From contig NZ_BMWT01000008.1 in the NCBI RefSeq assembly GCF_014651375.1, positions 1-64,000 on the forward strand: a DNA stretch of 64,000 bases, written 5' to 3'. Position 1 is the stretch's first letter; every line of letters starts with the position of its first letter. The DNA is from Tateyamaria omphalii. Lineage in GTDB: Bacteria; Pseudomonadota; Alphaproteobacteria; Rhodobacterales; Rhodobacteraceae. Made by a program: the position numbers and the translations under genes. The notes below the pieces were generated by a model. It had not been told where the DNA came from. It did no database searches and saw only the letters and a list, made by a program, of their open reading frames with translations. Below, one piece after another: positions 45,785-55,868 of this stretch.

Positions 45785-48022
45785 TCAAACAAAATCGATA
45801 TGTTTGTTCATTGGCATCTCGCGAACTCGCCGTCCAGTCGCCGCAAAGATCGCGTTGGACAGCGCGGCCGCCGCCGGGGGGACCATGGGCTCACCCATGC
45901 CGCGTACAGTGTCGCCATTCTCCAGTCCACGCACGAAAATCTCGGGCGCTTGCGACAGGCGCATGCCCTCGAAATCATAGTAATTCCGCTGTTCAGCCAT
46001 GCCGTCAGAATACGTGATCTCGGAGTTCATGGCGTGGCCCAAGGCCCAGACAATCCCGCCCTGCACCATGTTTTCAAAGTTGATCGGGTCGATCACACGG
46101 CCCACTTCGGCGGCCACCCAGACCTTGTCGATCTTGATCGCACCGTCCACATCCGTGACCTCCACGACCTCCGCCGTGGGGACACCAAAGGACATGCAAA
46201 AGGCAACGCCGCGGCCCTTGTTTGGCCCCAAGTCACTGCCCCAATTAGACATTTCGGCAACGGCCTCCAAGGTTTTGCGGGACGGATCGTGCCAGCACAA
46301 CCGCATCCGCTCCTCCATCGGATCGGCGCCCGCCGCATGGATCAGCTCGTCCAGAAAGACGTCGTGGAAGAACCCGTTGGTCGACGCTCCCACCGACCGC
46401 CAGCTTGAGACCGGCGCCAGTTCCGGTGCCCGGTAGCCGGTGACGCGGTAGTTGGGGATCTGCATGGGTTGCTCCCACGCGCCCGCGACGATTTGCAGGT
46501 CGGGACCCGGGACAGGTAGACCCTGGCGGCCCATCTGGCTGGCCACGACCGAGGGCATGGCGATGCCGAGGTCATAGGCTTCGACCTTACCGTCCTTCAC
46601 CACGCCCCGCCCCCGCGCCATGGCGATCTGACGGGTATCGTTCTGGATCGTGTCCTCTTCGCGGCTGTAGGTCAGCTTGACGGGTGTGCCCTTCATTTGC
46701 ATTGCAATTTCAGTGGCTTCGCGCACGACCCGGTCCTCAAGACGGTGACCGAAACTGCCACCCATCATCAACACATGGACAAAGACCTGATCGGCATTGA
46801 GCCCGGTCAGCTTCGCCACATTGGTCTGCACAAAGCGCGGAATCTGAGTACCGGTCCACACATCCGCACGGGTTTCCGTGACCTGCACAACGGCCGAAAT
46901 CGGCTCCAAGGGCGCGTGGGCGAGATAGGGCGCGCGGTACTCGGCCTCGATCACCTCGGCACCTTCCAATACAGCGTCCACGTCTCCGTCATCACGGAAA
47001 CGGCTGTCTTGCTGGTCAGCATTAAAGCTGTCGGACAGGGCCTGCCAATGCGCGTCCTGCTCAGCCGGATAGGGCGCCGGGCCCCAATCAACGTCGATGG
47101 CATTCACCGCTTGAATGGCCCGCCATGTGTTGTCGGCCACAGCCGCGACACCATCGGTCACCTGCACCACGTCGATCACGCCCCGCATCACGCGCGCAGC
47201 TTCCGCGTCAAAGCCGTTCATCATGCCGCGGCGCGGGCTGGTTCGGACAGAGGCATGCACCATACCTTCGACTTCGAAGTCGATGCCGTAGCGTTGTGTG
47301 CCTGTGGATTTGGCAAGAATATCAACGCGCTCCATCTCTTTCCCGACAAGCCGCCAGGTCGAGGGATCGCGCAAGACCACATCGTTGACCGGGTCCATGG
47401 TCGCCGCAGTCGCCGCCAGCTCGGTATAGGCCAGCGTGCCCCCACCAGGCAGGATCACCGCGCCTTTTTCCGTCTTGAGATCGGCAACATTCGCCCCCGT
47501 CTGTTGCGCTGCAGCTGCTTTCAACGTTTCACGCGCGACGGCCCCGGCAAGGCGCAGCTTCTCAAAGCTGTCGGGCACAGTGGTAGACCCGCCGGTGATC
47601 TGCATGCCCATGAACTTCATCATCGCGTCCATGATCCCGCGCGTCGTATCAGCGGCAAAACCGTCATCGGTGGATCGGAAGGGCGCCGCCTCGGCGCTCA
47701 AAGCCGTGTTGTAATAGGCGGGGTCAGGCATACCGGGATCGACACTGACCTGATCCAGTTCAACATCCAGTTCTTCCGCAATCAGGGCGGCCTGCACGTG
47801 GTAGGCCCCCTGCCCGCTGTCGGCACGCGGGGTAATGAGCGTGATGCCGGTACTGTCGATCTTGACGTAGGGCGTCAGCGCCGCCTCGCCCTCTGCCAGA
47901 TCATTCAAAAGCGGGTTCGAAACGGGGCGTTTGTAGGCGTAGTAGCCAAAAGCGACGCCACCCACGACGGCAGCAGACCCCACAAGAAAGGTGCGACGCG
48001 CGATTTTTCCGATACGGCCCAT
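45785..48022 (-). CDS. Molybdopterin-binding large subunit of an aldehyde/xanthine-dehydrogenase-family hydroxylase (IorB-like)
   Basis: A 745-residue protein with a Tat leader (MGRIGKIARRTFLVGSAAVV), so it is exported folded. The GMGEPMVPPAAAAL motif near the C terminus supplies the active-site glutamate, and GGSFGHRLEDR is a pterin-contact region. The length and lack of a FAD subunit match isoquinoline 1-oxidoreductase-type enzymes, which hydroxylate N-heterocycles or oxidise aldehydes. The start is ATG 48022. No cytochrome subunit is seen next to it. Confidence 0.87.
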   Translation of the reverse strand: MGRIGKIARRTFLVGSAAVVGGVAFGYYAYKRPVSNPLLNDLAEGEAALTPYVKIDSTGITLITPRADSGQGAYHVQAALIAEELDVELDQVSVDPGMPDPAYYNTALSAEAAPFRSTDDGFAADTTRGIMDAMMKFMGMQITGGSTTVPDSFEKLRLAGAVARETLKAAAAQQTGANVADLKTEKGAVILPGGGTLAYTELAATAATMDPVNDVVLRDPSTWRLVGKEMERVDILAKSTGTQRYGIDFEVEGMVHASVRTSPRRGMMNGFDAEAARVMRGVIDVVQVTDGVAAVADNTWRAIQAVNAIDVDWGPAPYPAEQDAHWQALSDSFNADQQDSRFRDDGDVDAVLEGAEVIEAEYRAPYLAHAPLEPISAVVQVTETRADVWTGTQIPRFVQTNVAKLTGLNADQVFVHVLMMGGSFGHRLEDRVVREATEIAMQMKGTPVKLTYSREEDTIQNDTRQIAMARGRGVVKDGKVEAYDLGIAMPSVVASQMGRQGLPVPGPDLQIVAGAWEQPMQIPNYRVTGYRAPELAPVSSWRSVGASTNGFFHDVFLDELIHAAGADPMEERMRLCWHDPSRKTLEAVAEMSNWGSDLGPNKGRGVAFCMSFGVPTAEVVEVTDVDGAIKIDKVWVAAEVGRVIDPINFENMVQGGIVWALGHAMNSEITYSDGMAEQRNYYDFEGMRLSQAPEIFVRGLENGDTVRGMGEPMVPPAAAALSNAIFAATGRRVREMPMNKHIDFV

Positions 48023-48024
48023 GA

Positions 48025-48483
48025 TTACGCCTCCTGCAGCTTGGTGGCAGCGGTTTTGACGGCGGCGCGGATACGTGGATAGGTCCCGCAGCGGCAGAGA
48101 TTGCCGTTCATCGCGTCGTCGATATCCGCGTCTGTCGGTGCCGGGTTGATCGCCAGCAAAGACGCCGCCTGCATCATCTGGCCGGACTGACAGTAGCCGC
48201 ATTGGGCGACCTGATGCTCGACCCACGCCTGTTGCACCGCGTGCATGGCGTCGGGCGTGCCGAGCCCTTCGATCGTGGTCACGTCGCCCCAGACATCCGC
48301 CGCCGCGGTCTGGCAAGAGCGCACCGCTTCGCCGTCAATATGCACGGTGCAGGCCCCGCATTGCGCGACACCGCAGCCGTATTTCACACCCTTGATGTTC
48401 AGCTCGTCCCGCAGGACCCAAAGCAGGGGCATGTCGTCTTCGACATCCACCTCGTGTTCTGTTCCGTTGACCGTGAGTTTCAT
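48025..48483 (-). CDS. [2Fe-2S] small subunit of the molybdenum hydroxylase (IorA-like)
   Basis: A 152-residue iron-sulfur protein. The plant-type cluster is [15 protein letters not shown] and the second is [11 protein letters not shown] with [10 protein letters not shown]. It transfers electrons from the molybdenum subunit, encoded directly downstream. ATG 48483 follows AGGAGC; a GTG lies 3 bp earlier. Without a Tat signal of its own, it probably travels with the large subunit. Confidence 0.9.
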   Translation of the reverse strand: MKLTVNGTEHEVDVEDDMPLLWVLRDELNIKGVKYGCGVAQCGACTVHIDGEAVRSCQTAAADVWGDVTTIEGLGTPDAMHAVQQAWVEHQVAQCGYCQSGQMMQAASLLAINPAPTDADIDDAMNGNLCRCGTYPRIRAAVKTAATKLQEA

Positions 48484-48586
48484 CACGTGCTCCTGATTGG
48501 ATCGATTTCACTAAGAAGATAAGTCAGGGCTGCCCGATAGTAACTTGCAGATCGCGCCAATCGAGGTGAATATGACGCCAAGTCAT

Positions 48587-49416
48587 TTAGGCGCGCGCAT
48601 AGCGCACATAGGCGAAACGTGTTCCGTCCGGCGACCAGTTGGGCACGTTGATTGATCCCTGCCCGCCATAAAACTCAACTAGGGTTCGTGCCGCACCGCC
48701 GTCTTGCGGCATCAGCTTTAGTGCAACTTCTTCGCCACGGGGGTGGCCCTCAACATCTTCGGGATAGGCCAAGTATAGCACATTGCGCCCATCCGGCGAA
48801 GGGTGTGGGAACCAGTTGACCGGTGCGTCATCCGTCATCTGCTGCAGGTCCGTGCCGTCGGTGCGGATGCGCCAGATGTCCGGTGTTGCACTGTGGTGAT
48901 CCGAGTTGAACCAGATCCATTGCCCATCAGCCGCGTAATCCGGGCCGTCCTTGTGCCCCGGCCCGGAGGTCAGTTGCGTTTCGTCCCCTCCCGTGACCGG
49001 GATGGTGAAGATTTGGAACAGGCCATCGCGCTGCGCCGTGTAGGTCAGCGTTGCGCCATCTGGCGACCAGCCGTGAAAGTATGATGGGACCAGCGGCGTC
49101 ACCCGCTGCGGCGCACCGCCTGCGATGGGCAATGTGTAGATACAGGACGTGCCGCGCCCCGGGCTTTCGCTGACCACCAGCGTTTTGCCATCCTGCGAAA
49201 TCCCGTGATCGTTGTTCAGGGCCTTGAGCGACCCGGTGTCGATCCATTGAATGGCGCCATCGGCAAGGGTCAGACGAAACACCCGCCCCCCGCCGTTCAG
49301 AACCAAAAAGGTCCCGCAGGGGGACCAGTTCGGTGCCTCGATCAGGTCGGGCGTTTCATGGACAACATGCTCGACGCCGGTGGCGACGTCGTGCAGGACC
49401 ACGAAGCTTTGTGGTT

Positions 49417-49420
<4 letters not shown>
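48587..49420 (-). CDS. TolB-like (PD40) beta-propeller protein
   Basis: A 277-residue soluble protein with no signal peptide. Repeated blade motifs are seen: APNWSPCGTF, HGWSPDGATL, PDYAADGQWI, PHPSPDGRNV and PNWSPDGTRF, which indicate a PD40-type propeller. The ATG overlaps the formaldehyde-dehydrogenase stop in an ATGA. The family is often of unknown function; coupling to a dehydrogenase gene is unusual and suggests a linked role. Confidence 0.83.
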
Positions 49421-50532
<1,112 letters not shown>

Positions 50533-50691
50533 GGTCTGTCCTTCCGTTCGGTGTTTGAAGCATGTGAGCCAGCGGAAAGTCAGTCTGTCAAATGGAAAGC
50601 GTCGGCGCTAGTGATGCATCGACCCTTCGGGGAGGATTTTTTGAAACAGGGAAGCTTGGACGGATATCCCCCCTTCCCTGTTTCCAGAAAA

Positions 50692-50736
50692 CCCTCGGGG
50701 GTGAGGCGCAAGGCGCCGAGGGGGCAGACAGCCCCC
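50692..50736 (-). terminator. Hairpin cluster after the hydroxyquinol operon
   Basis: Two hairpins: CCCTCGG (50692-50698) with CCGAGGG (50716-50722), and GGGGGC (50720-50725) with GCCCCC (50731-50736). On the minus strand the first stem is followed by TTTTC. This is a terminator-like structure behind the dioxygenase stop; such GC-rich elements are common between genes in Rhodobacteraceae. Confidence 0.65.
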
Positions 50737-50752
50737 TTGGGAGAGCCGGATC

Positions 50753-51628
50753 TTAGATGCGGGCCAAGACGAAGTTGTGCGCGACCTCATAGTAAGGGCC
50801 GTCCATGCCAGCCTCGGCTATCTTGCCCGCGTCTTCGATCAGGTCGAATTTCGCCATCAGGCTTTCCTTGACCCCAAACACCGCGTCCGAGTGGATGTAG
50901 GGGTCATCGGGATCGAAGATGTGGGTGGTCAGCGTCTCGAACCCGTCGGCTTCGAGGATGTAGTGCAGATGCGCGGGCCTGTACGGATGGCGGCCCAGCG
51001 CGCCCATCAGCTTGCCCACGGGGCCATCGTCGGGGACAGGGTAGTATTTCGGCTTCACCCCTTTGAAGTGGTAGGCACCGTCGTCGCCCGTGCGGAACAC
51101 GCCACGCAGGTTGAAGTCGGGTTGGATGCCCTTTTGCTGGACGTCGTAGAACCCTTCGTCATTGGCCTGCCAGACGTCGATCTTGACCTTGTCGATGGGG
51201 TTGCCGTCCGTATCCAAGATGCGCCCCTTGACTAGCATCGGCACACCTTTTTCATCGAGGCAGATATTCGACCCCATGGGCAGTTCCGGCGCATCGGGCA
51301 AGTGGAAGGGGCCAAGCACCGTCGATTCCGACGCGCCGGAAGGTTTGCGGTTGTTGATTGCATCAACCAGCATGGAGACACCCAGCGTATCGCTGAGCAG
51401 GATGAATTCCTGTCGCCAGTCGGTGCACATATGGCCTGTCTCGGTCAGGAACATGATAGCCTTGAACCATTCCTCGTCCGTCGGTTCGATCTCTTTCACG
51501 CAGGCGTGCATGTGGCGCACGATTGCCTCCATCACCTGCGCCAGCCGCGCGTTGTCGGTGGTGGTGCGGGCGTTGACCACCTCGGCGGAATTTTCTTCGG
51601 TGAAGTATCCGTCGTGGGCGTTGCTCAT
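50753..51628 (-). CDS. Intradiol dioxygenase, hydroxyquinol 1,2-dioxygenase type
   Basis: A 291-residue non-heme iron dioxygenase. The iron ligands fall in GFYDVQQKG, KPKYYPVPDDGPVG and HPYRPAHLHY (two Tyr, two His). The N-terminal alpha-helical linker domain is present. It cleaves hydroxyquinol to maleylacetate, which fits the maleylacetate reductase encoded in the same operon. Catechol dioxygenases would be similar, so the assignment rests on the operon. Confidence 0.88.
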   Translation of the reverse strand: MSNAHDGYFTEENSAEVVNARTTTDNARLAQVMEAIVRHMHACVKEIEPTDEEWFKAIMFLTETGHMCTDWRQEFILLSDTLGVSMLVDAINNRKPSGASESTVLGPFHLPDAPELPMGSNICLDEKGVPMLVKGRILDTDGNPIDKVKIDVWQANDEGFYDVQQKGIQPDFNLRGVFRTGDDGAYHFKGVKPKYYPVPDDGPVGKLMGALGRHPYRPAHLHYILEADGFETLTTHIFDPDDPYIHSDAVFGVKESLMAKFDLIEDAGKIAEAGMDGPYYEVAHNFVLARI

Positions 51629-53406
51629 GCCATGGCCTCCTGCTTGGCGTGTGTGTTCTGGGCGAGGATCGCACCAAGAACCCGTTCCAGTTCAGCTTGG
51701 GGATTGTCCATCATGCCCTCGGCACGCCACGCGACGTGATGGTCAGGGCGCACAAGGACACAGCCCGCCTCACCCACTTCGCGGGCGCGGGCCCAGTCAC
51801 CGGTGTGATCGACGAGGGGTTGGCGCGGGCCAATGACATGGGTGGTCAACTTGATGCCCATCTGACCCGCGACGTCTTGCGCCGCGTCGGCCCATGCCCG
51901 GCCATTGAGGCCAGTGATCAGGGCAAAGCCGCCCTGCGTCAGGTCCAGCGTCGAGTGCTTGGTACCGTGCTGATCAAAAAGCCAGACATGAGGCAACCGC
52001 GCGCCCGGCCATGTGGTAGGCTGGTAGTGCAACTCGTGATCCAGATCGAAGGCCGGTTCCATCTGCCCGTCCGTCACCACCGCATCCGAACGGTAGCGCT
52101 GGTTCATCTCGACCCCGTGGGCGTCAAACTCGTATTTCTTGAAGGCGATGGCCTCGCGCAAGGCCGCCCGCTGGGTTTCGGCCTCTGGTGTGCTGTCACA
52201 GCGTTTTTCCATGTTGGCCTGCATCACGTCGGGGTCCGTATGGTCGATCAGGCCCAGAGCCTCAAAAATTGGGCCAAATTCACCGATGGACTGGTTGGCG
52301 CGGGTGACAATCTGTTTCGCCACGGGCGCACGTTCTGTGTTGTAGGTATCCAGCAGCCCCTCGCCCGCCTGCCCCTTGAGAACAGCAGCAAGTTTCCAGC
52401 TGAGATTGAAGGCATCCTGGATTGAAGTGTTGGAGCCCAGCCCGTTCGACGGTGGGTGCCGGTGGGCTGCATCGCCCATGATGAACACGCGCCCCTTGGA
52501 CATCTGCGTCGCGTAAGCGTCGTTCACCGTCCAGTAGCTGATGCCCTGCATTTCAATCTCAAGCCCGGGATCGCCAACCAGATCGCGGATGATTTTCTTG
52601 GCCTCATCATCATTAAGTTCGGGCCGTTCCCCTTCGATATCGTAGCCCCAGATGGCAAGCCATTCGTTCCACGGCCGGACCATGCGCACGACGCCCATGC
52701 CGATGCCACCCACGTTCGAGCCCGGTTGCATCACCCAGTAGAGGACCGAGGGGCGGTGGGCGACATGTTGGCTGAGGTCGGCCTTGAACAGGAGGTTGAT
52801 GGAGCCGGCGACGCCCATCTTGCCCTCAATCGGCAGGCCGGTGTTTTCAGTGACTTGGGAGTTCCCGCCATCGGCGCCGATCAGATACTTTGAACGGACC
52901 GTGAAAGTTTTGTTTGTCAGCCGGTCCAGCAGGGTTGTGGTGACCCCTTCGCCGTCTGCCTCGTGGCTTTGGTACTCGCAGGACATGCGGGCTTGCGTCC
53001 CGCGGGAGCAGGCGGTTTTGAACAGCAGCGGCTCCATGAAGGTTTGCGGCAGGTCGTTCATCTTGCTGGGCGATGACAGGTCGTGTTCCGCGCGGGACAG
53101 CGGGTGTGTGCCCCATGTCTGGATGCGCCCCAGTTCCTCGCCTGTGAGGCTTTCACAGAAAACGTTAGAGCCCATGAGGTCTTGTTCGGTGGCGTGCATA
53201 TAGGCCTCGTCCTCGACCTCGCGCCCCAGATCGCGCAGCACCTCCATCGTGCGCTGGTTGGTGATGTGGGCCCGCGGCGTGTTGGCCAGCCAGCGGTAAC
53301 GGTTCACCACCATATTATCGATGCCATAGGTGGACAGCAGCGCGGCAGTGGCAGAACCGGCGGGGCCTGTTCCTATGATCAGGACGTCTGTTGTGATGTC
53401 GGCCAT
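51625..53406 (-). CDS. FAD-dependent aromatic monooxygenase (phenol/resorcinol hydroxylase type)
   Basis: A 593-residue flavoprotein hydroxylase. FAD motif VLIIGTGPAGSATAALLS at the N terminus, the GADGGNSQV motif and the GDAAHRHPPSNGLGSNTSIQDA motif are present. The C-terminal thioredoxin-like domain fits the TfdB/phenol 2-monooxygenase group. It would hydroxylate a phenol such as resorcinol to hydroxyquinol. ATGA overlap links it to the dioxygenase gene. Confidence 0.88.
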   Translation of the reverse strand: MADITTDVLIIGTGPAGSATAALLSTYGIDNMVVNRYRWLANTPRAHITNQRTMEVLRDLGREVEDEAYMHATEQDLMGSNVFCESLTGEELGRIQTWGTHPLSRAEHDLSSPSKMNDLPQTFMEPLLFKTACSRGTQARMSCEYQSHEADGEGVTTTLLDRLTNKTFTVRSKYLIGADGGNSQVTENTGLPIEGKMGVAGSINLLFKADLSQHVAHRPSVLYWVMQPGSNVGGIGMGVVRMVRPWNEWLAIWGYDIEGERPELNDDEAKKIIRDLVGDPGLEIEMQGISYWTVNDAYATQMSKGRVFIMGDAAHRHPPSNGLGSNTSIQDAFNLSWKLAAVLKGQAGEGLLDTYNTERAPVAKQIVTRANQSIGEFGPIFEALGLIDHTDPDVMQANMEKRCDSTPEAETQRAALREAIAFKKYEFDAHGVEMNQRYRSDAVVTDGQMEPAFDLDHELHYQPTTWPGARLPHVWLFDQHGTKHSTLDLTQGGFALITGLNGRAWADAAQDVAGQMGIKLTTHVIGPRQPLVDHTGDWARAREVGEAGCVLVRPDHHVAWRAEGMMDNPQAELERVLGAILAQNTHAKQEAMA

Positions 53407-53429
53407 GTGTTCCTCCCAGAGAGTGGCGT

Positions 53430-54485
53430 TCAGGTGGGTGCGGTGCCGGTCCAGGCGGCTTGCAGTAATTGGCGGATCCCGTCGCGCGTGATGGGCGCGG
53501 GATTTGGATAGGGTTTTTGAGTGGCAAGGTCGGTGGCGTGGTCAAGCTGATCTGCCGTGACGCCGAGGTCTTGGAGCGCGAGGGGTGCGTTCATTTTCGT
53601 GGCAAAGGCGTGCAGCGCCGGACCGGCGGCCGTGCCACCGAAGATGTCGGTGATGGGTTTGAGCAGGTCAGGCACTGCTTGAGCGTTGTAGTGGATCGCG
53701 TGGGGCAGGATGATGGCATGCGTGTCGGCGTGGGGCAGATCGAAGCTGCCGCCAAGCGTGTGGCAAAGCTTGTGGTGCAGGGCCATGCCCACCTGCCCCA
53801 GGACTGCCCCGCAGGCATAGGCGCCGCGCAGTGTCTTTTCCCGGGCCGTCACGTCGGCCGGGTTTTCGAGCACTGCAGGGAGGCCGTCCGCAAAGTGCTG
53901 CATCCCTTCGATCGCCAGGGCGGTGCTGTGGTCGGTCCGGTTTTCGGCATAAAGCGCCTCGGCCGCGTGGGCGATGGCATTGAGGGCGGAGGTGACGGTC
54001 ATAGCCGTGGGTAACGACGTGACGAGTTCGGGGTCGTAGAGGATGGTTTCGGGCTGGACCTTGGGGTCTGTCAGCGTGGTTTTGATGCCGTTTTCGGTCT
54101 GGCCGAGGATGGGCGTCGCTTCGGACCCGGCATAGGTGGTGGGGATCACGATTTGCGGCACGTCTGTGCGCAGGGCGATGGCTTTGGCGAGGCCCGTGGT
54201 GGAACCGCCGCCGATGGCAATGACGCAATCTGCCTTCACGTCGTTCAGATGAGCGACTGCCTCTTCGCTGATATCAACGGGGGTATGCATGGCAGCGCGG
54301 GCAAAGATACCAGCGGCCATATCGCCCAACGCTTCGGCGACCTGCATTGCGCTGTCGCATTGCTGCGGGGTCGAGAGGACGAGGGCGTGTTTGCAGCCGA
54401 GTCGTGCGACCTCTTCCCCGACCGAGTGGCGCAGACCCGGGCCGAAGCGCACGCGAGGAATTGAGAGGGACGATTGATTGAGCAT
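53430..54485 (-). CDS. Maleylacetate reductase
   Basis: A 351-residue member of the iron-alcohol-dehydrogenase superfamily. IAIGGGSTTGLAKAIALRT and IPTTYAGSEATPILGQ are typical of maleylacetate reductases, with later HHKLCHTLGGSFDLPHADTHA. It reduces maleylacetate to 3-oxoadipate, the last step before the central pathway. ATG 54485 is chosen over the TTG at 54491. The gene stands first in the operon and diverges from a LysR gene. Confidence 0.88.
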   Translation of the reverse strand: MLNQSSLSIPRVRFGPGLRHSVGEEVARLGCKHALVLSTPQQCDSAMQVAEALGDMAAGIFARAAMHTPVDISEEAVAHLNDVKADCVIAIGGGSTTGLAKAIALRTDVPQIVIPTTYAGSEATPILGQTENGIKTTLTDPKVQPETILYDPELVTSLPTAMTVTSALNAIAHAAEALYAENRTDHSTALAIEGMQHFADGLPAVLENPADVTAREKTLRGAYACGAVLGQVGMALHHKLCHTLGGSFDLPHADTHAIILPHAIHYNAQAVPDLLKPITDIFGGTAAGPALHAFATKMNAPLALQDLGVTADQLDHATDLATQKPYPNPAPITRDGIRQLLQAAWTGTAPT

Positions 54486-54525
54486 GCGCAAAGGCTACAG
54501 CGCTCAAAGGATTATGTTGATGCGA

Positions 54526-54540
54526 ATTGTAGGACGCAAT
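54526..54540. promoter_or_regulatory. ATTG-N7-CAAT dyad, candidate LysR site
   Basis: ATTG at 54526-54529 and CAAT at 54537-54540 flank seven bases. The T-N11-A rule of LysR boxes is met. It lies between the divergent maleylacetate reductase and LysR genes, where the regulator should bind. Confidence 0.5.
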
Positions 54541-54553
54541 ATAACTCAATGCT

Positions 54554-55504
54554 ATGCAATTGGATCCCAATCACCTGCTCATGCTGGCCGCCGTCGTGGA
54601 CGAGGGCGGTTTGACCTCCGGGGCGCATGCGCTGGGGAAGTCACAGCCGTCCTTGTCCAGGACCCTGGCCGCCCTGGAGGCCCGCTTGGGTCAGCCCTTG
54701 TTCGAGAAGGGACGCAGACCGCTTGTGCCGACGGAACTTGGTGCGGCGCTGGCCGCGCAGGGCCGTATTATCTGGCAGGCCAGCGGCGAGGCCTCCGTGC
54801 AGGCCGATTTGTATATTGGCGGCAAGACCGGGGCCGTGCGTGTGGCCGGCACACCGGTTTTCATGGACGCCGTCATTGCAACGATGATCGCAGGGTTCCA
54901 GCAGGCGCATCCCAATGTGCGGATCGACCAGAGCTATGGCTATGCTGAGACGCTGATGCGTGATGTGGAAAGCGGCGCGCTTGATCTGGCCATCTGCCCC
55001 CTGCCCCCAGGCGACCTGCCCGAGCCGATTGCCTTTGAAGAGATTTTGCAGGGCCGCAATGTCATTGCCTGCCGGATGGGTCACCCCTTGGCCCGGAAGC
55101 GGGCGTTGCGGTTGGAGGACATCGCCAATTACCCATGGATCGCACCCCCCACGAACAGCCCGCTCTATCAGGACCTGCGCGCCATCCTGCACGAGATCGA
55201 GGTGGACGATGTAAAGGTGAGCTTCTCGGGCGGGTCGATCAGCGCTGTGCGCACGGTGCTGGAAGGGTCGGACAGCCTGACGATCCTGCCCTATTCGGTC
55301 ATCTTCATGATGCGGCAGCAAAAGGCGCTGACGGCGCTGGACATCCGCATCAAACATGTGCCGCGCAACCTTGGGATCATCAGCCCCACCGACCGACCGG
55401 TGCGCCCTGCCGTGCGCCGGTTTCATCGCTACATCGCGTCCGAATTCAAGGCGCTGGCGCGGTCGATCTCGCACGCACAGCAGAATTCGGTGTGGCGGGC
55501 GTGA
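54554..55504 (+). CDS. LysR-family regulator of the hydroxyquinol operon
   Basis: A 316-residue LysR protein. Winged helix near the start (GGLTSGAHALGKSQPSLSRTLAALEARLG), then a linker and an effector domain. It diverges from the maleylacetate reductase gene with a dyad between them, so it likely activates that operon. The start is ATG 54554 (MQLDPNHLLMLAAVVDEG). Confidence 0.9.
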   Translation: MQLDPNHLLMLAAVVDEGGLTSGAHALGKSQPSLSRTLAALEARLGQPLFEKGRRPLVPTELGAALAAQGRIIWQASGEASVQADLYIGGKTGAVRVAGTPVFMDAVIATMIAGFQQAHPNVRIDQSYGYAETLMRDVESGALDLAICPLPPGDLPEPIAFEEILQGRNVIACRMGHPLARKRALRLEDIANYPWIAPPTNSPLYQDLRAILHEIEVDDVKVSFSGGSISAVRTVLEGSDSLTILPYSVIFMMRQQKALTALDIRIKHVPRNLGIISPTDRPVRPAVRRFHRYIASEFKALARSISHAQQNSVWRA

Positions 55505-55868
55505 GTTTCGGGACGTGTGGACAACAAGGCTGGTAAGACGACGCGACCGACCGCCGTGAGGCGGGCTTTTGTGAGCATAGGTCTGTGCATGGATTGGCAG
55601 ACAGGAAGCGCTTCAGGCACGCGTTGGAATGCGGCACTGTAAGTCTTCGGAAGAAGTGGATCTCTACGTCAAGAACTAACCCCGGGGGCTCGCAGTTGCG
55701 GCAAATGTCAGTTTTGAGCCCATTTTACCCGATGCTGCGTGGCGCAGGAACGGCTGCCATTGCAGTTCGACAGTTATGAGTTCAGTGTCGGGGCGCGTAG
55801 TTCACGCTTTTCAACAGTATGAGTGGATAACGTGTTGGAAAATAAAAAGGTCAAGGAGATACGTTACC
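55505..55868. other. Intergenic region before the secreted orphan protein
   Basis: About 360 bp between the LysR stop and the orphan start. It contains the hairpin at 55551-55564. The open frames here are short and lack ribosome sites. The AAGGAG site just before 55869 belongs to the next gene. No promoter could be defined. Confidence 0.5.
55551..55570 (+). terminator. Hairpin terminator after the LysR gene
   Basis: CCGCC-GTGA-GGCGG followed by GCTTTT, 46 bp after the LysR stop. The stem is short, but the T-run and position make it a plausible intrinsic terminator. Confidence 0.6.
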
